Assembly: GCA_033722295.1 (NCBI GenBank)
Contig: JAWVZH010000078.1
Coordinates: forward strand, 1-14,318
Length of the DNA stretch: 14,318 nt
Reading direction: 5' to 3'
Origin: JAWVZH01 sp033722295
GTDB lineage: Bacteria; Bacteroidota; Bacteroidia; Chitinophagales; Saprospiraceae
The position numbers and the translations under genes were made by a program. Of the stretch, positions 7,478 through 14,318 are shown in pieces. The notes under the pieces were generated by a model. The model saw only the letters and a program-made list of their open reading frames with translations, was not told the origin of the DNA and ran no database searches. Position 1 is the first letter of the stretch. Every line of letters starts with the position of its first letter.

Positions 7478-8062
7478 CTATTCTATTTGATTTTTATACA
7501 AGTATGAACTCATAATATAATCCCAGACATCGTGAGTGAGCAGATATCTTACGGAAAGGTCTTCACGAATACATTTTCGTATATAACTCGCAGATACGTG
7601 AATCTGAGGTGATTCGGATATCCGGACATTAGGGTGATCAGCATATTCTCCGAGATCATAATCAGGACGATCATACACATAGATCTCATAATCTCTTAAA
7701 ATGATCTCAAAGTTCTTCCACTTATGAAGGGTCCCCAGATTATCCCCACCCATGATCAGCACCAACTCCTTATCAGGATGTTTTTCCTTCAGATAGGTAA
7801 GAGTATCGATCGTATAGGATGGTCTGGGCAGACCGAATTCAATGTTGGAGGCCCGTAGTTTTGGGTTGTCACCAATAGCCAGGTTGACCAGGTGCAAGCG
7901 ATCATAATCCCGGGCCAGAGAGGATTGCTTTTTTAAGGGGTTTTGAGGAGATACCACGAACCAAACCTCGTCCAGATCGGTTTGTGCGACCATGTGCTCG
8001 GCAATGATCATATGACCGACATGAACAGGATTGAACGATCCGAAAAAGAGACCTGTTTTCAT
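7478..8062 (-). CDS. nadD: Nicotinate-nucleotide adenylyltransferase NadD
   Basis: A 194-residue enzyme that joins ATP and nicotinate mononucleotide to make deamido-NAD in the de novo and Preiss-Handler routes. The nucleotidyltransferase signature GSFNPVHVGH at residues 8-17 contains the (H/T)xGH active site. The second nucleotide-binding motif is the ISxSxIR-like HVSASYIRK near the C-terminus, and LVLIMGGDNLGTLHKWK matches the middle NadD motif (GxDxxxxxxxW). The length is typical. The ATG at 8062 lies 6 bp after the dnaN stop, so the two genes are almost certainly cotranscribed; porZ follows at a 46-bp gap. Identification is very secure. Confidence 0.97.
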   Translation of the reverse strand: MKTGLFFGSFNPVHVGHMIIAEHMVAQTDLDEVWFVVSPQNPLKKQSSLARDYDRLHLVNLAIGDNPKLRASNIEFGLPRPSYTIDTLTYLKEKHPDKELVLIMGGDNLGTLHKWKNFEIILRDYEIYVYDRPDYDLGEYADHPNVRISESPQIHVSASYIRKCIREDLSVRYLLTHDVWDYIMSSYLYKNQIE

Positions 8063-8068
8063 CTCTAA

Positions 8069-9184
8069 TTAATTGCCCATCATCACCGGCATGACCAACA
8101 TGAGAAGCGATTCGTTTTCTTTGGCCTCGGCCGGAGTAAGTATTCCTGCTCGATTAGGAGTACTCAATTCCATGATCACCTCTTTGCTGTCCAGTACATT
8201 GAGCATCTCTACAAGGAATTTGCCATTGAATCCGATGGTCATGGCCTCACCTTCGTACTCACACGTCATCTGCTCTGTGGCTTCATTACTAAAGTCAAGA
8301 TCCTGAGCCGAGATGGTCAGGCTGCCGTCCTGGATATTGAGCGCCACCTGGTTGGTGGTCTTATTGGCATAGATCGAAATACGCTTCAGGGAGTTTAAAA
8401 AATCCTTCCTTGATAACGTCATCTTATTGGGATTACCCTCGGGAATGACAGCGTTGTAGTCAGGATATTTTGCATCTATTAATCGGCAGATCAAAGTAGT
8501 ATCGTCAAATTTGAAGAACGCATTGGTCGTATTATAGCTCACCCGAACCTCTGCCTCCTCTGGAAGGATAGCTTTAAGCAGGTTCAAGGCCTTTTTCGGC
8601 AAAATGAATGAAGTCGTTACATCGCTCTTCAACTCCGAGAAGGTGTATTTCACCAACTTATGTGCATCGGTCGCCACGAATGTGACATCATTGAAGTCTA
8701 TCTCGGTGAGAACGCCGTTCATCGCCAGTCTCAACTCGTCATTGCTTGTTGCAAACAAGGTATTATTGACCGCCGACTGAAGCATGTCTGAATTGAGGGT
8801 GATGTGATCCGTATTTTCTTCCAGGGGTAATTTGGGAAAATCCTCAGGACTGTCGCCTGACATCCTGTATTTTCCATATGCTGAGGTGATCTCGATGGCG
8901 AGACTTTCCTCATCCACTTCGATGGTCACGGGTTGCTCTGGGAGAGCTTTGAGCGTGTCGAGTAAAATTTTTGCCGGGATAGCTACAGCACCGTCCTCAC
9001 CGGAATTGACCTCGATCTTTGTAGTGATCGATATTTCGAGATTGGAGGCTGTAATACTTAGTATATTGTTCTCAAGATCACAGAGGAAATCTTCAAGGAC
9101 GGGTAAAACCGGATTTGATCCAATGGCTCCGGAAACTGTTTGAAGTCCGGAAAGCAGTTCTCCTGAAGAGACGTTAAACTTCAT
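8069..9184 (-). CDS. dnaN: DNA polymerase III subunit beta (sliding clamp)
   Basis: A 371-residue protein (Escherichia coli DnaN has 366). It forms the ring-shaped dimer that tethers DNA polymerase III and many repair proteins to DNA. The sequence shows the three-fold clamp pattern: MKFNVSSGELLSGLQTVSGAI and LPVLEDFLCDLENNILSITASNLE at the start, FVATDAHKLVKYTF in the middle domain, and the conserved ending LLMLVMPVMMGN. dnaA, recF and an obvious origin are not in the window, so dnaN sits apart from the classic dnaA-dnaN-recF order. It is the first gene of a compact cluster with nadD and porZ, and is divergent from the helicase gene. I see no convincing TAnnTTTG element in the 82-bp divergent gap. 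Confidence 0.98.
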   Translation of the reverse strand: MKFNVSSGELLSGLQTVSGAIGSNPVLPVLEDFLCDLENNILSITASNLEISITTKIEVNSGEDGAVAIPAKILLDTLKALPEQPVTIEVDEESLAIEITSAYGKYRMSGDSPEDFPKLPLEENTDHITLNSDMLQSAVNNTLFATSNDELRLAMNGVLTEIDFNDVTFVATDAHKLVKYTFSELKSDVTTSFILPKKALNLLKAILPEEAEVRVSYNTTNAFFKFDDTTLICRLIDAKYPDYNAVIPEGNPNKMTLSRKDFLNSLKRISIYANKTTNQVALNIQDGSLTISAQDLDFSNEATEQMTCEYEGEAMTIGFNGKFLVEMLNVLDSKEVIMELSTPNRAGILTPAEAKENESLLMLVMPVMMGN

Positions 9185-9266
9185 ATTTCAGGTATCGTTT
9201 AAACCGCTAAAATAGGCCTTAGAATTAACAATAGGAAGCACCAAGTGGCCGTAATGTAAATGATTC

Positions 9267-11708
9267 ATGAATACTGAGCACTCGAAGATCATGAAACTTG
9301 CCCTTGATTGGTTTGACCGTCTTGGCTGGTCCCCGCTACCATATCAAGAACAAGCCTGGGAAGCATACCTTTCGGGATATAATGGACTTGTCAATGCACC
9401 GACTGGCAGTGGAAAGACATACAGCCTCCTGCTGCCTGCTATTCTGGATAACTATGGCAAGGTGAGGAAGGGGAAGGGTCCGGTCATTCTATGGATAACG
9501 CCTATCCGCGCCCTGGCCAAAGAGATTGGCCAGGCAGCTCGCCGCTCTGTACAGGGGATGAATCTCGATTGGAGTGTAGGCATCAGAACAGGAGACACCA
9601 CCACAGCTGAAAGAAAAAAGCAATGGCAGAGCGCCCCCGAAATACTGATCACCACACCGGAGAGTATCCATGTAATGCTGGCCACAAGAGGGTATGCTGA
9701 TTTTTTCAGCTCAACCGCCACGGTGATCATTGACGAATGGCACGAATTGGTGGGTTCGAAAAGAGGAGTTCAGGTACAATTAGGCTTGAGTCGCCTAAAG
9801 AGCATCTGCGGGGATCTCAGTATCTGGGGTATTTCAGCTACCATCGGTAACCTTGAAGAAAGCCTCGATATCCTGATCGGAAACACGTCACATGCTCAAA
9901 AAATGAAGATCATAAGGAGCAGACTGAGAAAGCGAATTGAGGTGGAATCCATATATCCCGAAACGGTGGAAAAATTTCCCTGGTCTGGACACCTTGGGCT
10001 GAAACTGTTGCACGAGATCATACCGATCATCAGGAAGAGCCGTTCGACCCTCGTTTTCACCAATACGAGGGGCCAGTGCGAGATATGGTACCAAAAGATT
10101 CTGAACGCCTATCCGGAGTTCGCGGGCCTGATGGCCATGCATCATGGTTCCATCAGCAGAGAGTTAAGGGATTGGGTGGAGGATGCCCTGTATGAAGGAC
10201 GTCTCAAGGCGGTTATCTGCACATCAAGCCTGGACCTGGGTGTTGATTTCAGGCCTGTAGAGACCATCATTCAGATCGGTGGTCCCAAAGGTGCTGCCAG
10301 GTTCGTTCAACGGGCAGGAAGAAGTGGTCATCAGCCAACAGCCTTGAGCAAAATCTATTTTGTACCGACCCATGCGATGGAGTTCATCGAAGCGGCAGCC
10401 TTGCGTTCGAGTATCGATCACATGATCGTGGAATCAAGGATGCCATATATCAGATCTTACGACGTACTTATACAATACCTCATGACCCTGGCATGCTCTG
10501 AAGGATTTGAAGAATCACAAACTTATGAGGAGGTCATCAGTACACATTGCTATGCCTCTTTAAGCAGGGCAGAATGGAGAATGGTCCTTGATTTTATGCA
10601 GTACGGCGGTTCCTCGCTTAAAGCCTACGATGAATACCGGCGAATAGGATTGGCTGAGGGTAAGTACAGGGTGGTCAACCAAAAGATGGCTCAACGTCAT
10701 AAAATGTCCATCGGAACGATAGTCAGTGACGTCATGATGACCATTAAATTCACTTCTGGAAAAAGGATAGGCAAGGTAGAGGAATGGTTTATCGCTCAGT
10801 TCAAACCTGGCGATCATTTCTGGTTTGCCGGGAGGAGCCTTGAGATGGTGCGGATCAGGGATATGACGGTTTACGTCAAGAAAAGCAATAAGACCTCTGG
10901 ATCTATACCCTCATGGCTTGGTGGACGAATGTCGCTTTCCAGTGAGATGTCGGTCCTATTACGAAGACAGATCCATGATTTCCAGAGAGGGAAGACCATG
11001 GCTCCAGAGATGTCCTTTATCGCTCCTCTGTTGGATTTTCAGAATGAAAGATCCTACCTGCCTGCAGCCGAAGAATTACTCATTGAGTATTTTGAAACCA
11101 GGGAAGGGTATCATCTGGTCATTTATCCATTCGAAGGCCGGTTTGTACATGAAGCAATTGGTGCGTTGATCGGTTACCGGCTTTCTAAAAAGTTGCCTAT
11201 TTCATTCAGTATTGCCATGAATGATTATGGCGTGGAATTGTTATCGGATCAGTCAATGGATGTGGATGATGTGATCGATCATGATCTTTTTGAAACGCGA
11301 TCATTGTACGAGGATATCCAGAATACCGTTAATGTTGTCGAAATGAGCAGACGGCGATTTCGTGATATTGCGAGGATATCAGGTATGATCTTCGAAGGAT
11401 TTCCGGGGCAAAAGAAAAAGGAGCGGCATTTACAGAACAGTGCTCAACTTCTTTTCGATGTGTTCCGGGAATATGAACCGGACAATTTGCTTTATCAGCA
11501 GGCTATTGACGAGACCATGACCTTTCAGTTTGAAGAGGCAAGATTGAGAAGAGCACTTGAAAGGATACGCGGTCAAAGGCTGATAATCAAAAAACCTGAT
11601 AAAGCCACACCTTTTGCCTTTCCGATCATGGTGGACCGATTACGCGAACATGTGACCTCGGAGAAGCTTGAGGACCGCGTAAGGAAGATGACTCTGGAAT
11701 TTGAATAG
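9267..11708 (+). CDS. Ligase-associated DEXH-box DNA helicase (Lhr-Core type)
   Basis: An 813-residue superfamily 2 helicase. Visible motifs are: Q-motif-like region PYQEQAW (25-31), Walker A APTGSGKT (44-51), motif Ia TPIRALA (78-84), TTPES (129-133), Walker B DEWH (156-159), motif III SATIGN (190-195), and motif VI QRAGRSGH (348-355). The long C-terminal part, with LVIYPFEGRFVHEAIGALIGYRL and the ending RLREHVTSEKLEDRVRKM, fits the winged-helix and beta-barrel modules of the Lhr core. Length and motifs match the 'ligase-associated DNA damage response DEXH box helicase' family, whose studied members are 3'-to-5' DNA translocases. That family is usually encoded beside an ATP-dependent DNA ligase, a metallo-beta-lactamase-fold nuclease and a metallophosphoesterase. 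None of these is adjacent here. A second in-frame ATG eight codons downstream is also a possible start. Confidence 0.93.
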   Translation: MNTEHSKIMKLALDWFDRLGWSPLPYQEQAWEAYLSGYNGLVNAPTGSGKTYSLLLPAILDNYGKVRKGKGPVILWITPIRALAKEIGQAARRSVQGMNLDWSVGIRTGDTTTAERKKQWQSAPEILITTPESIHVMLATRGYADFFSSTATVIIDEWHELVGSKRGVQVQLGLSRLKSICGDLSIWGISATIGNLEESLDILIGNTSHAQKMKIIRSRLRKRIEVESIYPETVEKFPWSGHLGLKLLHEIIPIIRKSRSTLVFTNTRGQCEIWYQKILNAYPEFAGLMAMHHGSISRELRDWVEDALYEGRLKAVICTSSLDLGVDFRPVETIIQIGGPKGAARFVQRAGRSGHQPTALSKIYFVPTHAMEFIEAAALRSSIDHMIVESRMPYIRSYDVLIQYLMTLACSEGFEESQTYEEVISTHCYASLSRAEWRMVLDFMQYGGSSLKAYDEYRRIGLAEGKYRVVNQKMAQRHKMSIGTIVSDVMMTIKFTSGKRIGKVEEWFIAQFKPGDHFWFAGRSLEMVRIRDMTVYVKKSNKTSGSIPSWLGGRMSLSSEMSVLLRRQIHDFQRGKTMAPEMSFIAPLLDFQNERSYLPAAEELLIEYFETREGYHLVIYPFEGRFVHEAIGALIGYRLSKKLPISFSIAMNDYGVELLSDQSMDVDDVIDHDLFETRSLYEDIQNTVNVVEMSRRRFRDIARISGMIFEGFPGQKKKERHLQNSAQLLFDVFREYEPDNLLYQQAIDETMTFQFEEARLRRALERIRGQRLIIKKPDKATPFAFPIMVDRLREHVTSEKLEDRVRKMTLEFE

Positions 11709-11711
11709 ATC

Positions 11712-13322
11712 TTATCTCGGCAGTATCACGATTTTGTCACTCGCAACGTGACTTTCATTAACTGTGAGTTCCAACATATAGGTACCCTGAAGTTCAGACG
11801 AAGTTAGGGAAAGATGATGGTCGTGAGACAAGTTTGAGGATGAGGATTTTGTCAGGACAAGTCTGCCAAGGAGATCGTAGATCCTGACAGAAACAGATGC
11901 AGGGTGTGCTGTGGTAAGGTCAAGGTTGACAATGTCATACGCAGGGTTGGGGTAGATCCTGTAGGACACAACATCAGATCTGTCGGGAGAGTATGCTATG
12001 GAATCGATATTCTCATCCATCCAGTCCAGTCGTCGATCTATCCAGTCCGTCAGATAATCCACCTCTTCCTGATAAGATCGACCAACAAAATGATTGGGCC
12101 AGACCTTTTTACCGAGGATCTTCCACTTGTCAAAGTTTCTTTTCTGCGGTTCTTCAAGGATCTCATAAAAGCTGCTTATGAGCTCTTCGATCTCTTCATC
12201 TTCCCATTCCTCATCTCTGAGATGTTTGTATGTTTTTGCCAATTCTTCTGTGAATACAGGATCCTGTAGAAATCGACGCCACCAGAAATGGACAAGGTGT
12301 GAGTCATCCGGACAGCGTTTGTTGAAATCCCAGGCCCAGCCTTCCACATTCTGTCCTCCACAGTAATCCGCATTTCCCAAAGCGATATTGTAGTCCCAAA
12401 CAGGGCCGGCCACCAGATTTTCACCTTGTGAAGCAGGTGTTTTGTAAAAATAGGTACTGATCCTGTAGCCATCTACATTCCTGGTCAGCTCGGTCAGTAG
12501 CATGTATCTGACAAAACTTTTGATATCTATCCAATTGTGATATTCTGGTGTGCCATACAGATCGTCGTGGGTGAAAAGGTCTTCGAATTGGAAGAGATAG
12601 GATCTTATATACTGGGTCTGGGCTTTTGAAATGTTGTCCGCTTTTGGATCATGGAAAAGGATCTTTGAACGAACCGGCGAATTGACCACCGGAGAATGTG
12701 ATGAGACAAAAGCCACTTCATTGTCTTCACCCTTGTCGAATTTGAGCAGATATCCGCCATCTATCAGTTGCGGTGTAGCAGATTGGATATCCACATGATT
12801 CTTACCCAGACGCAGACTTTCCGTCAAAACAGTGACACCATAGTACTCGCCATTAAGAACAAGTTCACAGAATCTCGTCCTGGGGGCATAATCGAAAAGA
12901 TCGGACGCCATTTCATATATCAGCGCATTTCTCATCAGCGTTTTATCGCCATATGGACTATGTATGACCCAGTCTGAGGCGGCTGGCATGTTGAGAACTT
13001 CTACGGCCTTCTCCTGATCCTCTGCATCTCTGAACTCAAAGCCAAACCCCTTCTTGGGGTAAAGCCTTTGTGAGGTCTGCCCACGATATTCTATGCCGAT
13101 CTTGTGGATCAAACATGGTGTATGCGTCAGTTTGTTGTATCCCGAAGGGTGACCATCATAAATGAGAAGGGAGCCACTAACCTTGGGCTCGTCCTTGATC
13201 TGTGAATATGTCTGTATTACAATTATTGGCAACCGGGAACTGTCGACCTGTCCTAAAGACGGGTAAAATAATCCCGTCATCAGGAAGATGATAGGCAATA
13301 TCATTTGATTGGACTTGGTCAT
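11712..13322 (-). CDS. Secreted CotH-kinase-family protein with T9SS sorting domain
   Basis: A 536-residue protein from ATG at 13322, which places a signal peptide at the N-terminus (hydrophobic stretch ILPIIFLMTGLF, likely cleavage after SLGQ at 25). An in-frame ATG at 13382 would add 20 polar residues before the signal. The CotH domain is recognised by RGQTSQRLYPKKGFGFE (80-96), SDWVIHSPYGDKTLMRNAL, LNGEYYGVTVLTE, and GPVWDYNIALGNADY with Asp310 in the expected active-site region. CotH of Bacillus is an atypical kinase that phosphorylates spore coat proteins; in other bacteria its substrates are mostly unknown. Residues 454-536 form a T9SS type A sorting domain (YRIYPNPAYD, VSVRIYDLLGRLVL, then GTYMLELTVN), so it should be exported and anchored or released by the T9SS. 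The gene ends 3 bp from the convergent helicase. Kinase activity is not shown. Confidence 0.92.
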   Translation of the reverse strand: MTKSNQMILPIIFLMTGLFYPSLGQVDSSRLPIIVIQTYSQIKDEPKVSGSLLIYDGHPSGYNKLTHTPCLIHKIGIEYRGQTSQRLYPKKGFGFEFRDAEDQEKAVEVLNMPAASDWVIHSPYGDKTLMRNALIYEMASDLFDYAPRTRFCELVLNGEYYGVTVLTESLRLGKNHVDIQSATPQLIDGGYLLKFDKGEDNEVAFVSSHSPVVNSPVRSKILFHDPKADNISKAQTQYIRSYLFQFEDLFTHDDLYGTPEYHNWIDIKSFVRYMLLTELTRNVDGYRISTYFYKTPASQGENLVAGPVWDYNIALGNADYCGGQNVEGWAWDFNKRCPDDSHLVHFWWRRFLQDPVFTEELAKTYKHLRDEEWEDEEIEELISSFYEILEEPQKRNFDKWKILGKKVWPNHFVGRSYQEEVDYLTDWIDRRLDWMDENIDSIAYSPDRSDVVSYRIYPNPAYDIVNLDLTTAHPASVSVRIYDLLGRLVLTKSSSSNLSHDHHLSLTSSELQGTYMLELTVNESHVASDKIVILPR

Positions 13323-13417
13323 GCGCAGCTTCTTCCAAAGGTAAACAGAATTTGTATTCTCTTGGTTTCGGCCTGTTATCATGAGATCAATTTAACTCAA
13401 AAGACGTTTTATATTTC

Positions 13418-13789
13418 ATGTGGCGGTATATTACATTGATAATCATCATGACCTGGTCGTGCCGGGCTACCGACCCGAACGATATAGGAGATTTCATTGT
13501 CGAGGTACAATGTTATCATCACGCCGATCCCGTTGGCCTTATCGATGTTCATCTGATGGAGTACGCCGAGGACTTTCCCGGTGATGACCTATCTGAGTAT
13601 CATTTTAAAGTCACCGCTGACTCTACCGGCAAAGCGCTATTTTCTAAAATCCTGGCGGGCCATCACTGGATCTATGGTTATGGTACGGATGAGGCAGATA
13701 CGGTAAAGGGCAACAAACCTATTTTTATCGATCCCCAGGATGAAGATGGGAAGATCAGGATAATTCTGCAGGTGAGCGAGAAACATTGA
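13418..13789 (+). CDS. Small putative lipoprotein with CnaB/transthyretin-like fold
   Basis: A 123-residue protein. The N-terminus MWRYITLIIIMTWSC is a short charged-plus-hydrophobic signal ending at Cys15, which would be the lipidated residue. The lipobox (TWSC) is atypical at the -3 position, so lipidation is uncertain. The mature part has the pattern of a single prealbumin-like sandwich: FIVEVQCYH, PVGLIDVHLMEY, VTADSTGKALFSKILAGHHWIYGYG and KIRIILQVSE. The 'D-x-x-G-K-x-x-F' turn followed by 'L-A-G-H-H-W-I' recalls CnaB and carboxypeptidase-regulatory-like domains, which often carry or modify surface structures. I do not recognise a specific family. It is divergent from the CotH gene, 95 bp from that gene's chosen start, and is followed by a hairpin-forming repeat. 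Confidence 0.65.
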   Translation: MWRYITLIIIMTWSCRATDPNDIGDFIVEVQCYHHADPVGLIDVHLMEYAEDFPGDDLSEYHFKVTADSTGKALFSKILAGHHWIYGYGTDEADTVKGNKPIFIDPQDEDGKIRIILQVSEKH

Positions 13790-13801
13790 AAGGAGAAAAG
13801 G

Positions 13802-13832
13802 CCCTTGGAGGGTGTAGACACCCTTGGAGGGT
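13802..13832. repeat. 12-bp direct repeat forming a long hairpin
   Basis: CCCTTGGAGGGT occurs at 13802-13813 and again at 13821-13832, a 19-bp period. Because the word is itself nearly palindromic, the two copies can fold together: 13802-13814 pairs with 13819-13831 around the tetraloop TAGA, giving about 12 pairs of 13 with two G-T wobbles and one G-G mismatch. It begins 12 bp after the stop codon of the small lipoprotein gene. No T tract follows (TCCCGGTCTT), so if it ends or protects that transcript it is not a typical intrinsic terminator. It could equally be one copy of a dispersed repeat. Confidence 0.6.
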
Positions 13833-13942
13833 CCCGGTCTTAAGCCAAAATCCAAAATTCATGGTTTTCATGGATAAATAATCCGATCTTATTGCAGAGA
13901 TTTACATCGAACGAACATCCGTTGATAGCTCATTACTCCATA

Positions 13943-14318
13943 ATGAAGACCAAATGTGACGTCGATATACAGGGCATGAAAGAATCCGATCTGGATACAG
14001 CCATCTTGATGCTCAAGGAAACTGTCAGGAAAGTTAATCGGTCTGATTACTCCCAGGGTGAGATCGCGTTGTGGCTACACAGGGTGAACAAGGACAAATG
14101 GCTTCACAGGATCAATCATGATTTTTTTATAAAAGCCGTGGATGCTAACCGGATGGTCGGATTTGCTTCATTGAAAGGAGGCAATTACATCGATCTTCTT
14201 TATGTTGATGCGGACTATCAAAGACAGGGTATTGCTTCTCAATTGCTCCATTCCATGATCAAAAAGGGTGTTCATGATGGCAAGAAAGTGTTTCAAACCC
14301 ACGCGAGCAAGACCGCGA
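13943..14318 (+). CDS. GNAT-family N-acetyltransferase (YafP-like), 3' end missing
   Basis: I translated this from ATG at 13943; 125 codons are open to the window edge, so the C-terminus is cut off. The protein has a typical GNAT layout: an N-terminal helix region (SDLDTAILMLKETVRKVNRSDYSQGEIALWL), a beta strand FFIKAVDANRMVGFASLKG, then the acetyl-CoA-binding motif A, YIDLLYVDADYQRQGIASQL, where QRQGIA is the Q/RxxGxG/A pyrophosphate loop. The order 'vN..dYS..qi..W' then 'yiD.LyVd..yqrqGIAs.LL' matches YafP-type acetyltransferases, for which the substrate is not well defined. The ATG is preceded by no clear Shine-Dalgarno sequence. The family is secure; the substrate cannot be told. Confidence 0.85.
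   Translation, partial: MKTKCDVDIQGMKESDLDTAILMLKETVRKVNRSDYSQGEIALWLHRVNKDKWLHRINHDFFIKAVDANRMVGFASLKGGNYIDLLYVDADYQRQGIASQLLHSMIKKGVHDGKKVFQTHASKTA

Noticed and set aside
9185..9266. Possible -7 elements (such as TATTTTAG on the minus strand) for dnaN
   Set aside because: The match to TAnnTTTG is poor, and the nearest TTG words lie 14 or 27 bases away instead of about 19-20.
9185..9266. Possible replication origin beside dnaN
   Set aside because: No DnaA-box-like words or A+T-rich repeats were seen, and dnaA is absent; dnaN alone does not mark an origin in this phylum.
13410..13417. TATATTTC directly before the small lipoprotein ATG as a -7 element
   Set aside because: It lacks the final G of the consensus and would place the transcription start inside the signal peptide coding sequence.
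13432..13462. Downstream start codons for the small lipoprotein
   Set aside because: The ATG at residue 11 would remove the hydrophobic signal before Cys15, so the ATG at 13418 is the better start.

Overview
The window looks like chromosomal DNA of a Bacteroidota bacterium, probably from the Saprospiria or a nearby lineage; the rank is inferred. Evidence for the phylum: a PorZ-type component of the type IX secretion system (T9SS), a second protein ending in a T9SS type A sorting domain, a BshA enzyme of bacillithiol synthesis, start codons without Shine-Dalgarno sequences, and TAnnTTTG-type -7 promoter elements. I see no phage, transposase, CRISPR array, tRNA or rRNA. Most genes are conserved housekeeping genes.

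Layout. Positions 1-592 (minus) hold the start of a DUF481 outer-membrane beta-barrel gene cut by the window edge. Positions 593-1002 carry no convincing gene but contain a roughly 108-bp palindromic repeat element. mnmG (plus, 1003-2868) may be transcribed as a leaderless message and ends in a good intrinsic terminator, followed directly by eight perfect copies of the heptamer GGTAACT. Next are a convergent MerR/CarH-like regulator with a degenerate cobalamin site (2995-3885, minus) and, divergent from it, bshA (3979-5106, plus). bshA overlaps by 15 bp the 3' end of the minus-strand cluster dnaN-nadD-porZ (9184 down to 5092). Divergent from dnaN is an Lhr-Core type DEXH helicase (9267-11708, plus). 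It meets, tail to tail with a 3-bp gap, a secreted CotH-kinase-family protein with a T9SS sorting domain (11712-13322, minus). A small putative lipoprotein (13418-13789, plus), a hairpin-forming direct repeat and a truncated GNAT acetyltransferase (13943 to the edge) complete the window.

How the genes fit together. MnmG modifies tRNA wobble uridines, BshA starts bacillithiol synthesis, NadD makes NAD, DnaN is the replication clamp, and the helicase belongs to a repair-associated family. PorZ works at the outer membrane in the T9SS attachment complex, and the CotH protein is a likely cargo of that system. Apart from the compact dnaN-nadD-porZ cluster, neighbours are not obviously related in function. 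I did not find a clear undescribed multi-gene system. The most interesting points are the CarH-like regulator in which every cobalamin-contact motif is substituted at exact spacing, the heptamer array packed between a terminator and a stop codon, the palindromic intergenic element, the secreted CotH kinase-like protein and the helicase separated from its usual partners.
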